Assembly (NCBI RefSeq): GCF_022539315.1
Contig: NC_066316.1
Coordinates: 6,649,501 to 6,713,500 of the forward strand
Reading direction: 5' to 3'
From: Serinus canaria
Lineage: Eukaryota > Chordata > Aves > Passeriformes > Fringillidae
Length of the DNA: 64,000 nt
Both the position numbers and the translations under genes were made by a program. Positions 38,890 to 49,021 of this stretch are shown here, in pieces. Position 1 is the first letter of the stretch; each line of letters begins with the position of its first letter. The notes below the pieces were generated by a model. That model had not been told where the DNA came from and ran no database searches. It worked only from the letters and a program-made list of their open reading frames with translations.

Positions 38890-40080
38890 AAACATTAATA
38901 TAACAGAAAAAACAATTAATAAAGAACAAACATTAACTTAACAGGGAACAAACAATAGCATGATTTTTTTTTTTATTTTGAAATCAGTCAATTTTTCAAA
39001 TAGCAAATTAAAAAATAATTTTGAACATTATATTTAAATAGCTAATATGAAGCAAAGAAATTAGCAACTAAAAGCATAAACTATTCTGTATATCAGATGG
39101 GCATCATAATAGCTCCTTAGGTTAAAAAAAGATAGATCATGACAGCATAATCTCTATGTAGGATCAGAGTAGATATATTGGAAAGTAATTTTGAGAAATA
39201 ATCAGAAGAGGCATGCTATTGTGAGTCTTAATTGACAAGTCATTAAATATGATTTTCCTGAATTGCTAGTAGTTTCTTGGAGCTATTTACATTATGTAGA
39301 AATCATATATTAAATCATAGTTACATATAAAGAAACAGCCATGTTCAGTAGTCAGTTACAAAATTCATGCCTTTATCTAAAGGTTTTCCAGTATTATTCC
39401 TGTGGGATGATGTCATGTTATCTTTTAAGGCACCTAAAGTATACAACTACTGTAATTGGAGTAATATAATTTAAGTAATATGATTGGCAGTTCAGTGTTT
39501 ATCCTGATGAAATATAAATTTCTTTCATCTGAAAAACTGTTCTCACCAAATATAAAACTACATGCAGGCCATGTTCAAGGAAACAGTTTAGCAGCCAGTT
39601 TTTTCAAAGCTGACTCCCATACCAACTCCTAGTGCTGCCTGTCAGTTGGGATTTGGAGTTCTGTTCACAGCAGAGATGAAAACAAATATAACAGAGTTAT
39701 TTACTTTAGTAACAGAAAATATTACATAAAAAAATATGTTACTGTAGCATTTCTTCCTGTGGCTTGTCATAGAAAGGCATCACTGCTAGGAGAAAGAATA
39801 ATTTTAATTGGGACAAATATAGGTAAATGAATTTTTTGTTTGCTCTTATTATACCTTTCCTAAAAGATGACTGCATGAGTGAAAGCTGTAAGCCAAGAAA
39901 ATACATTTCTGCAGACTGTAATTGGCTGTAGCACGTTCAGTTTACATGTGGCCTTACTAAAAAATTATTATTTATTCTAGTCTCATTGAAATATTACATT
40001 GTAAATCTTTCCCTAAGGAGATAAATCAGTGTATCACTGGGTTTTATGAGTTTCCATACCTTTCTGAACTTTCTTTGACA
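38890..40080. other. AT-rich intronic segment
   Basis: About 1.2 kb that is visibly richer in A and T than its surroundings, with many A/T runs and no open frame over 60 codons. No element ends were recognised. Confidence 0.5.
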
Positions 40081-40380
40081 TAGTGGCTGGATTAAACCTT
40101 TATAAATTAAACCTTAGGCACAGAACCATGCACTTCCAAAGAGGTGGAACTCACACCAGACAGCGTTTTTTGTTCATGCTGCTTGATGTAGTTTGGACAG
40201 AAACCTTGGGTGACGATCTCAGACCTAGTGTTTGGGCAGAATTATCCACTGACATGCCCTCCTTGAACAGCTGGGTCCACACTTCCATAACCAGAGGGCA
40301 CTTTTTCCCCTGCTTTTGTGAAAAAGGAAGACTGAAAGCATGTCAGAACCCACAAGAAAGGTGAGAGAGCATATGCCCAA

Positions 40381-40494
40381 CAAATTTTTATATTCATTAC
40401 TGCCAAATTTTTATATTCACTACTACCAAATTTTTATATTCAGTATTACCAAATTTTTGTATTCATTACTACCAAATGTTTATATTCATTACTG
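40381..40494. repeat. 23-bp minisatellite, five copies
   Basis: Units start at 40381, 40404, 40427, 40450 and 40473, each 'caaatttttatattcattac' plus three bases, with one to three changes per unit. The last unit ends inside the target-site duplication of the adjacent LTR. A frame that seems to encode repeated Tyr/Ile/Phe residues here is only the translated repeat. Confidence 0.95.
40487..40492. repeat. Target-site duplication, left copy
   Basis: The six bases cattac immediately precede the TG that opens the LTR. The same six bases follow its terminal CA at 41521-41526. Confidence 0.92.
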
Positions 40495-41520
40495 TGGCTC
40501 CAGGAGCCTGGGTCACTCTCAGAGCTCCAGCGCCACGCCAGGAGTGGGGAACTGTCACCCTTGAGCTAAGAATGACACAAGAACAGGCCAGAGACTTAGT
40601 TGCAAGAGGAGAAAAGAAGGCTTTATTACAAAATATTCTTTGTTTTTATAGACTGATATGATACACTCTGCTTGATTTGCTAATTAATAAACAGCATCTT
40701 TCTCACACACCGTCCTTGAGGAGAACAAGGTGGAAAAACACCACTTGCAGATTGTTTACACTAACAAGTTAACGCCTCCTTAAAATTGTTTTAAAAATTC
40801 TTTAAAAACTATTTTAAAAATTCTAAAAAAAAAACCAAACAAACTAAAAAAAAAACAACCTTAAAAAACACTCCTTAAAAATTCTCCCAAGCCACTGTGA
40901 GAAATGATTGCTGTTTCTCTCTCCCTGACCGGCTGTCATCCACAGGGATGGGATGGGGATTTACCAGAGGCAGAAACTTTGGAGCTGCTTGCTCTGTGGT
41001 GCCAGAACCAAGCCAGGGAACAGGCAGAGGAGCAAGGAGGAGGCTCTCCATTTTGAGGTTCCACAAAGAAGAGTTTATTCCAAGCACAGGGATCATACAC
41101 AAAGAGCCCCAGGCACTCCTGTGAGAGGGGTTTTGTTCAGATACAAAACAGGGGGTGGACACAAACAGCAAACCAACAGGGAATCCTCAGGGGATGAGTG
41201 AGGGGATTCCATCAAGTGTTGGGGCCAGCTGGGGTAGGAGGATGGAGAGGATTGGTCACTTGGGCCAGTGGGGCTTCCAGGAGTGGAGGAATTCCAAAGG
41301 GTTTTTGCAGGCAGGGATTAGCCCGAGGTTTAAGTGGCAGAGAAGGTTTGGGAATAAGGGGCTGGGTTGCCTTGAGAGGCAGGGAAAGAGCTGGAACAAG
41401 GGGCAGGGAATGGCATGAGAGGGAGTAAAACCCAGGGTAAGCCAACTCAGGGAGAACATGGGAGTACAACAGAATGAACCACTGCACAAGGAATCAATAA
41501 AATAAATTCAAACCGCAACA
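40493..41520 (-). mobile_element. Solo retroviral LTR, ERVK-like (class II) by target-site size
   Basis: The 1,028-bp block begins TGTGGC and ends GCAACA on the + strand, the TG...CA termini of an LTR, and is flanked by a perfect 6-bp repeat (cattac). It reads on the minus strand: a TATAAAAAC box near 40650-40642 is followed about 20 bases on by AATAAA (tttatt at 40622-40627 on +), then a U5-like tail. A second AATAAA lies upstream (41074-41079 on +). No gag, pol or env sequence and no second LTR are present, so recombination between two LTRs probably removed the rest. A 6-bp duplication suits class II (ERVK/alpharetrovirus-like) elements. Frames on both strands within it, up to 98 codons, are LTR sequence and not proteins. 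Confidence 0.9.
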
Positions 41521-41526
41521 CATTAC
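41521..41526. repeat. Target-site duplication, right copy
   Basis: cattac follows directly after the terminal CA of the LTR and matches the left copy exactly. Confidence 0.92.
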
Positions 41527-41531
41527 CTGTT

Positions 41532-41554
41532 GGCATTCCTTATTGTGGAATGCC
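41532..41554. repeat. Small inverted repeat, 8-bp arms
   Basis: GGCATTCC (41532-41539) and its complement GGAATGCC (41547-41554) flank a 7-base loop, just outside the LTR. It probably belongs to the pre-insertion sequence. Confidence 0.7.
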
Positions 41555-44500
41555 TCCCTCTCTTAGTCCAGCAGAGAGAGAGTCATGCTTTTTGCAGGGA
41601 ATTTTTCTGGCATGGTAGTGATGGGATTGATCCTCCTAGTTTGTAAGCAGATGATGTTTCAGTGTGACTTCTCTGTGTTCATTACTTTGGCTTGCCCTGG
41701 ATTTGTCTGTGCCTGCCCCTGTAAATGTGCTTCTTTGTGTTGTCTCAGGCATGTTGGAACTGAAATGTGCCTACCCCCCACCACTGTCATGGCCCTGAAG
41801 TTCAAATTCCGAGTGTTTGTGCAGTACAGAAAACTTGGTACCTGCCTCCCTCCTGCAGGAGGAGGAAGTGCTGCCATTAATGATTCTGGGTCACTGAAAT
41901 GTGTCTGATATTGATCCTAAATCTCTATCTCCTACTCAGTTCTCATTTATGTCTCAAGTCCTTGTGTGAGAGTTTTTTCCAGCTGGATCATTGCAGATCA
42001 GATTTTATTTTTTTAAAGCAAAATATACAATGGTACAAAGCATTTCTGACACTTCTGTTGCATGCCAGCATTCCTGTTGGACCATTCCTTATCCTTCCAT
42101 TTTCAAATGCACCAAGACTGAGTTTGGTGGCAAGGATGAGCACAAGACAAATATAAGTCATCAAACTGTTACTTTTACTTTCTTTCTGATAAATTCATGT
42201 CTCCCTTGCATTCTGATTTCCCTGTTTATATACTGTGGTGCCATATTTTATTTCTTTAGCAGAGAAACACATTGTTCCAAACATGGTGTTATTACTTAGT
42301 GCAATCTTGAATCGTTATGTTGTTGTCTGTAGCTTTGTTTCTTTCTTCTTCCCACTCACTTTCTGTACCTCCCTTTTTTGATCCCTCAAGGTGTGCTTCT
42401 TTGTGTTTGAATTCTGCAGGATATTTATTTATCAACTTTTCTAATCTTTCCTCGTCATCCTTTGTTCTCTATTCTCATGTGTCTTCATTATTTCAACCCT
42501 TTTGGATAATCTGTCAAAAATTTTAAGGGTCTGTGGCTATCAGGGCCACTGAGCTGCATTAAATAGAAGCTAAGTCATATCCAGGCCCACCTGAAGCAGC
42601 AGATATGTAGAGATTGTCATTTGGTTATCTCTCCCTAACACATCTCTTCTCCATTGCCCTGGCAGAACGTGACCTATGAGCTAAATTTTTCCTGCAGTGT
42701 TCATATCTGAATGCTCATAATTCTCCAGTTCAGTTCTCTGTTTTCTCAGGAAAGCAAGCAAGCCCAAAGCACCATATCCAGATATATTCAAAATAAAAGA
42801 GAGAAACTAAAAGAGTTGGTATTCTTAAAAGAAAAATAGAGTTTCAATAGACCACCAACCATTTGCTGCTCTGAGAACCACGTTGCTGGAAAACTCTGAC
42901 ACTGGTTCAGTTGAATAAGCTGCTGTCCCAGGTGATGTATATTCATCATATTTCACCCCCAGATGCTAATGACGTTAATGATGGCTAATTCTGCTCAGGC
43001 CTGATGGTAGCAGTGACTACAGCTTGTAATCAGGTGTTAGAAACATCCCACTTGATAAATTCATGGATGCTGAGCCAAATCACCTACTTTGCTGTTCACT
43101 TTAATTAAAATTGCTCATGATCGATGGTTTTAAAAGCAGGAGCTGCTGATGTTGTTAATCACCATTTATTGTGCATCATTTCAGTGGTACATCTGTTTCC
43201 CTCCTTCATAGTTGGGGAGGGAGGTGTTTTGCTGTTGTCATGTATTTGGCCTTATTTTTTGGAAGGCCTAATCCAGTGTTACCACCATCATCCAAAGAGT
43301 TTCTGCAGGAACCAGAGATGATTGAAATAATTTCTCCTATTCTGACTAAATACTCACAAATCTTGACCATGAAGAGCTCCATTACAGCCACACCATCTGT
43401 AGTCTCTGACCTGGGTGGCTTGGATGAGTTAGTACAATTTATCATTGTGCCTTTCTTTTGCAGTGCAGATGTACTTTGAATAAATGAAATAGTTTTTCTT
43501 TATTATCTTCTTGCTAAGAAAACCAGCCCTTGCCTTTTCCCCAAGTGAAGGGCTTCTCTGAATAAATATGCAAAGTATCATTTCACAAAATGACTTTCTC
43601 CTGAATCCCTTTGTGCTTAGTCCCAGCAGAGGAGGGAGAGCTGAGATGGTTTATAAAACAAATGCATGCACCTTGCAAGCCTTTATGAGGTAGTTTGGGG
43701 AGAAAAATGGAATGCTACAAAAGAGCCAGGGAGATTCTGGTTAAAGGACAGGGTCCAGAAAATGCCTTGGAGTAGAAAATGCAAAGTGAAATTCTCACTA
43801 GTACCTAAATTACAGTCTGGACTTAATAAAAGCATTTTCAGCCAAATAAAATGTAATGTAGTTTGGACTGAATTGTGAAAGTTTTTGTTAGTTAAAGATA
43901 ACAATTCCCTTGTAATTTTGGCTTCTGAGCAGTACCTATTTCAGCAGTTAAATCTAAACAGGAGAATAGCAAATAGGCAGGAATACTTAGGCATTAATGC
44001 AGCATAAGAATAGGTCAGGAAGCACTTGAAAAATCCCACCCAAGGCAAACTTGCAAATTGGATGAACACTTGTGGAGAGGCTAATGAGGAGCAGATGCTT
44101 GGTCCTTTGGAGTTCCAGCAAGACTGGGGGCAGGTGTTAGGAAGGTCAGGTGCTTGAAGTCAAAGTCTTCCTAAAAGCATAGAGATATAGATAGATGAAT
44201 CAGACATACAACCTTTCCAGTTCTTGTGAAGTTAAGAATGTGCAAGTGGTATTGTTTAATTAAACTGCTCCTAGAGAGAGGGACTTTGTGCTTCCCTGGT
44301 TGTGCATCCATTTTTCACCTTGGTGTGTGTGCTGCAAATGTGGCAGCACCAGTGTCAGCAGGAGAGTTTTTACTGAGATGATTGCACGTCTGGTCTGTGT
44401 ATTTTTTGGTATGCAAAAGAGCTTGGCCTGCACTAGAGAAATGGCAGCTGATCAAAGTTAAGGTCTCTTTGAAAAATTGGTGAGCAGCAGTGGCACTGGT

Positions 44501-45672
44501 AATAGCCCAAAGATTTCTCATTCAGTAGGAAGAACTGGTTCATATTAATAAAAAATCTTTAGTAGTTATGAGTACACATGGAGGCTTTTGCCTTACAAAA
44601 GGAAACCTTCTGTGCCTCTATACTCTAAGTTTTTGGGTTTTCCTATCTTTTTTTTTTTGTAAATCCTGTGGGTTCTCTGTGTGGACATCAAGTGAAGCAC
44701 CACCCTTAAAAACTTAACTCAGTGACCAAAGTTGATGCCAAATGATGGCTCACTTAGAATAAAATGGTGCTTTATGTAAAATTTTGGGAGGTGTGAAATC
44801 TGTGAATTAAGGCTATGTGTACAGTGGATCACTTTCCTGTTTTCCCCCAAAGTTTTTTTTAGTCTGTTAAGCTCCTCCAGAATAGATTGTGATGTTTTAG
44901 ACTGAAGAATGAATAAATCAAAACCCTCAGTGCAGGAGGCTCTCTTAGTGGTGAACAATAAGCTTGCAGCTGCACCACTGTTCTCACCTGAGTTAATATC
45001 TGGAGAAATAAAATCTTGGAAGGGTTCTTGAACACAATGGTATTCATTGTGTGCTCACCTTGGGAAATGCTTGCTTTTAAGAAAAAAACCAACCAACCCA
45101 CCAAAAGCAAAGTAACACCCTCTCCCCATCCCCAAAAGAAATGAAAGTGTTTGTATTTAAATTGAGTGATCACAAGTGCTTTTCCCAGCCACTGAGGATG
45201 AAAAGTTTGGACTCAGCTGGAGCTACTGGTGTCAAACTCCCATGTTGTGTACCTGAAGCAAATCTCATCAATTCTCAGTACTCAAAATGTCTTCAGCTGG
45301 CATAACAATTGCCATCAAGAAGTAATAATCAAATCTCAGATGGGCAAGGGAAGGCTCTGGAACATATTCTGGTAAATCATACTCGTCACCACGTGGATGT
45401 CAGAAAACAGCACCAATGGAAATGATCAGAGTGGGGTGGTATTCTAGAGCAGAACAGTGCCAAAAAATTATGGTTTTGCAAAAAGGCTCACACAATTTCA
45501 TATAAATTTTCATTTTATTGTGACTTTAATCACTGTACCCTCGGGGTTTCACTTCAGAAGTGCCTCAGGCTTTTGCTCCGAGCAGTTTGAATGTGCTTCT
45601 CACAGATTGTGGGCCCTGCTTTCCAATCACTTAAATGGAATAAAAACTATTAAAGGCTTATGGAAAGTCATC
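41555..45672. other. Intronic stretch, no gene recognised
   Basis: Unique-looking sequence with frames up to 107 codons (41585-41908, +) that are Cys-rich but show no known pattern. The part at about 42955-43130 is repeat-free and rich in taat/atta words. A poly-T run lies at about 44651-44660. Confidence 0.5.
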
Positions 45673-46062
45673 ATTTAAAACACCAAAATGCTGGTATATT
45701 TTGAAAGCTAATAGGTGACATTTGCTGTGAGGAGTAGTAATGGACAAAGCCCCAGCAGTGGAGTAGTTGCAAATACTTGGGCATAATTTAAAACACCAAA
45801 ATGCTGGTATATTTTGGAAACTCATCATTTAAAACACCAAAATGCTGGCATATTTTGGAAAGTCAACATTTAAAACACCAAAATGCTGGTATATTTTGGA
45901 AACTCATCATTTAAAACACCAAAATGCTGGCATATTTTGGAAAGTCACCATTTAAAACACCAAAATGCTGGTATATTTTGAAAGCCAATAGGTGACATTT
46001 GCTATGAGGAGTAGTAATGGACAAAGCCCCAGCAGTGGAGTAGTTGCAAGTAGTTGGGCATC
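45673..46062. repeat. Nested tandem array: 41-bp units inside a 113-bp duplication
   Basis: Units carrying 'aaaacaccaaaatgctgg' start at 45673, 45786, 45827, 45868, 45909 and 45950; the last five are spaced exactly 41 bases apart. Units alternate in sequence: 'ggtatattttggaaactcat' units alternate with 'ggcatattttggaaagtca' units, giving an 82-bp higher-order period. The first and last units are each followed by the same ~72-bp sequence ('aataggtgacatttgct' through 'ccccagcagtggagtagttg'), so copies 45673-45785 and 45950-46062 form an outer 113-bp duplication with about five differences. Confidence 0.95.
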
Positions 46063-48928
46063 TCCTGGGAGCTAGGTGCAGGGGTAATCCTGCCTCCCAG
46101 GACTTGCCCTGGCTGCAGCAAGATGATTCATATGGGTAGATTTTGGATTCATAAACTGTAGCAAATTCATGAATACAAGCTGTGCATGGATAACCAAGGC
46201 TGATCTTGTGTTTGATTTGTTTTCCTTGCCTTGGTTTTAACATTTTTTCCTAGCAAGCTTGTGTTTGGGTGATAGGTTTGAGCTGCATGCAGGAAGGATT
46301 GTGTTCTTTTTGGATTGGCTGAGAGGGGGTTAAAAACCTTGGCACACTTTGAACTTGGAGGCATTCCTGTAGTAAGGTCCAGCGTGGAAAAAGACATGCT
46401 TAAGTGGTTAGGAAATTAAATCTAGAGGGCAAATAATTATAGGATCGCTGACAAGAGACAAAGAAAGAGTGAAGAATAATACAATTTTAAAAATTATCTG
46501 GTTGCAGAACATAGTTCAAGTTTCAGTACCTCGGAACTGGAAGGAGGCAGAATAGATAGCAAGTGTTGGATTTTTATTATTTTTATTTTTAAAATGAATT
46601 CTGGGTCAAGATAAAATAAAGTATCAGGTGTTTTGGGAGGTGACTTGAGGGTTGCATCCTCTGTAAAAAAAGGCAGGATGAGAGTTTAGTGAAAAAAGAA
46701 TTAAAATGGAGGCTCTCTGAAGGGGAAGGAGGAAAAGACAATGAGGTATTTACCAAGTAAATATTTTCATGGTCTGACCTGGAAGTTTGGTTTTTCTCCT
46801 TACACATAGGTAAATATTTACATGGGAAATGAAGTTTACTTCTCTCTGCATGGTGCAGCTGTTGTGAAACAGGTACCTCTGAATCCTAATGACTCACTTT
46901 CCACCCTTTACTTAACTGAAGGAGTGTGGAAATATGTAAAAGTGCTAGGGACTGTCAATGGAAATCATAACCTGACTCATTAATGCAGCCTTCCTAGCAG
47001 CAGGAAGACAACTGTAACTTTTCCCTGGCACATATGGAGTCAGTAATTAGCCAGTGGCATTGTCAGCATTGCACTGGTATTTTTAGAGCACCTATGGATG
47101 AGCTGCTCTTAGGTGACTTGTCACTCCATTGTAGAAACCCGTGCTCTAGTCCACACAGGATTTTGGAATACGGCAGATGGGAGAGGATCTGAGACTTTTC
47201 TGGAGCAGATTAATAAGAAAAGCCTGGGGTAAAGGGCTGGCACATCCCAAACAGCAGCTACTGTGTGTGCTGCTGAGCAGAGGGGCTGGCTGTTTGCTGA
47301 GAGTGATTCACCTCAGCTCCTGCTGCTGTGTTCTCATCCCCAGCCTCTGCAGTCGCAGGGATGTGCAGCCTGGCACACCAATCCCCTTCCTTAACCTGGG
47401 CTCCTGGCTGCTATTTCTTGTGAGGAAAACAGTTCATGCTTCTGATTCTGCTTCCTCTTTACTTTTAGTTGTCACAGGAGGCTGAAGGAGAGATTACAAA
47501 TACATTAGAAGTGTGTTATTGTTAGACACTTTACTGCATCTACATGTTTTCCCAACAGATGCAGGTTTCTACATTGTTTTGGGTTTTTATTTTTTTTTTT
47601 TATTACATAGTGTTTAAAATAAGGATTGTTTTGGAAAGCCTTTTTATAACACCAGGGGAGTTTGTAATTTGAGCACCATAGCTTAACCTGAACTATTTTT
47701 AATTAGCAGTGCTTTGTTTTTCTACATTGTTACCCAGATAAACAAAACAAATGGAGAAAGGCTAATTGATTTACCTTGCTCAATTTATGGTAATGCTTTT
47801 GATAACATTTGACATCATTTTCTTAAACGCGACAGAGAAGGGAGAGCTGTGGAATGTTTTGTTCTTCCCGGTGTGTTATTTTTGGTAAGTGTCTGGGGTG
47901 CATTTAGATAAACTGCAGCGCTAAGTCTAAGCAAGAAAGACCTAAAAGCCCACTGAATTACTCCTATTTGCATTGAGAAATTAACTGTAATTAGCATTCA
48001 GGTTTTAATGATACTGTATTTGTGAAGCTGATAAGGCCTCTGGGAGTGTGATCGCAGGAAACTTCTATTGTTTACTATATGCAAATCAGGCCACTTAGCT
48101 TTAATTAGAGGTTGAAACCTGGAGCAATTATCAGCAGTTGCTTTAGTATTAATGAGCTTGACAAAGCTGTCCATCACGGTTTTTTACAAGATTGAGAATT
48201 AGAATATTTAATCCCAGTTGGTTCACTGTTCAAAGGATGCGCAGCCTACATCAAGCAAAGCCATTTCATTTTGTATGCCATCCATTTCATTGGTTCCAGT
48301 CACTGCAGAGACTGAAATCCTTGCAAATTTGTATTGCTGCTATTTTCTGCAGGATGGTTTGAGAATATATGAGACAATTTCCTTTAAGGCTTATATTGCC
48401 AATATTTTTTTAGAAACTGGTTGTTCTAAGAGCAGTTCTGCAGTTGCAATACAGAATTTAGTTGCTTGACATCTGAAACAGTGCTTACAATAACTATTGA
48501 CTGATTAATTTCCTCACAGAATTAGCTGATGTCTCCTCGTGTGTGATGGCGATGGATATTTCCTTTCACATTCTGATTTTAGTGCAGGATAACAAAAGAG
48601 ATATAGGGGAAAGAGAAAAGCTTACAATGCCTAGCCCCTGAAATGGTTTTTATTTCTCTCTCAATGGAAGCACTAACCATTAGAGTCTTCTGTTGCTGCT
48701 CTTTAATGTTTTTTTGCTTTTTAAAAGCAGTTTTTGTGCTGAGAAGTAAAAAGTTTCAGAGAACATCTATAGAGTGGGGGGCGTGGGGTGGTTTAGGAAT
48801 TGCCACCTGAATGTTAGTGCTTTTAAATACATTGTTGAAAGTTCTCTATTTTTGGACTAGTTCTTTGTGAAGCACTTCTCTCTTCCACAAGCCTTTAAGT
48901 AATTGTTTTAGGTACTTTACATCGGGGG
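46063..48928. other. Intronic stretch with a motif-dense patch, no gene recognised
   Basis: Frames here (for example 47177-47485, +, 102 codons) have no recognisable domain. The repeat-free segment around 47985-48185 is listed as a candidate regulatory element. A poly-T run lies at about 47588-47601. Confidence 0.5.
47985..48185. promoter_or_regulatory. Candidate intronic regulatory element (motif cluster)
   Basis: Within 40 bases the + strand carries TTGTTTAC (48068-48075, forkhead-like), ATGCAAAT (48079-48086, an exact POU octamer) and TTAATTA (48101-48107, homeodomain-like), with further TAATTA/ATTAA words on both sides and no repeats. These motifs are short, and such clusters arise by chance in AT-rich DNA. 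Conservation cannot be judged from one sequence. Confidence 0.25.
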
Positions 48929-48954
48929 ATATGTATGTATATATATATATATAT

Positions 48955-49002
<48 letters not shown>

Positions 49003-49021
49003 CACACACACAGACACACAA
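48929..49021. repeat. (TA)n microsatellite with (CA)n tail
   Basis: Two long TA runs are broken by 'acacatacata' and followed by 'atacacacacacagacacac'. The total is about 90 bases. It is probably highly length-variable and could extrude as a cruciform. Confidence 0.95.

Larger units (their letters stand above)
29605..40380. other. Intronic stretch with old repeats and an AT-rich end, no gene recognised
   Basis: About 10.8 kb with no supportable exon. It contains a 22-bp triplicate (31141-31207), a possible decayed LINE (32280-33060), the 38785-38888 duplication and an AT-rich segment (38890-40080), all listed separately. Frames of 98-102 codons such as 33122-33418 (+) show no recognisable domain. 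Confidence 0.5.

Noticed and set aside
40340..40564. Frame with repeated Tyr/Ile/Phe peptide
   Set aside because: It reads through the 23-bp minisatellite into the LTR, so the peptide repeat is a by-product.
40493..41520. Two-LTR provirus with internal genes
   Set aside because: There is a single pair of termini with one target duplication, no repeated LTR halves and no gag, pol or env similarity.
45673..46062. CRISPR-like array
   Set aside because: Units are contiguous without unique spacers, in vertebrate intron, with no cas genes; it is a minisatellite.
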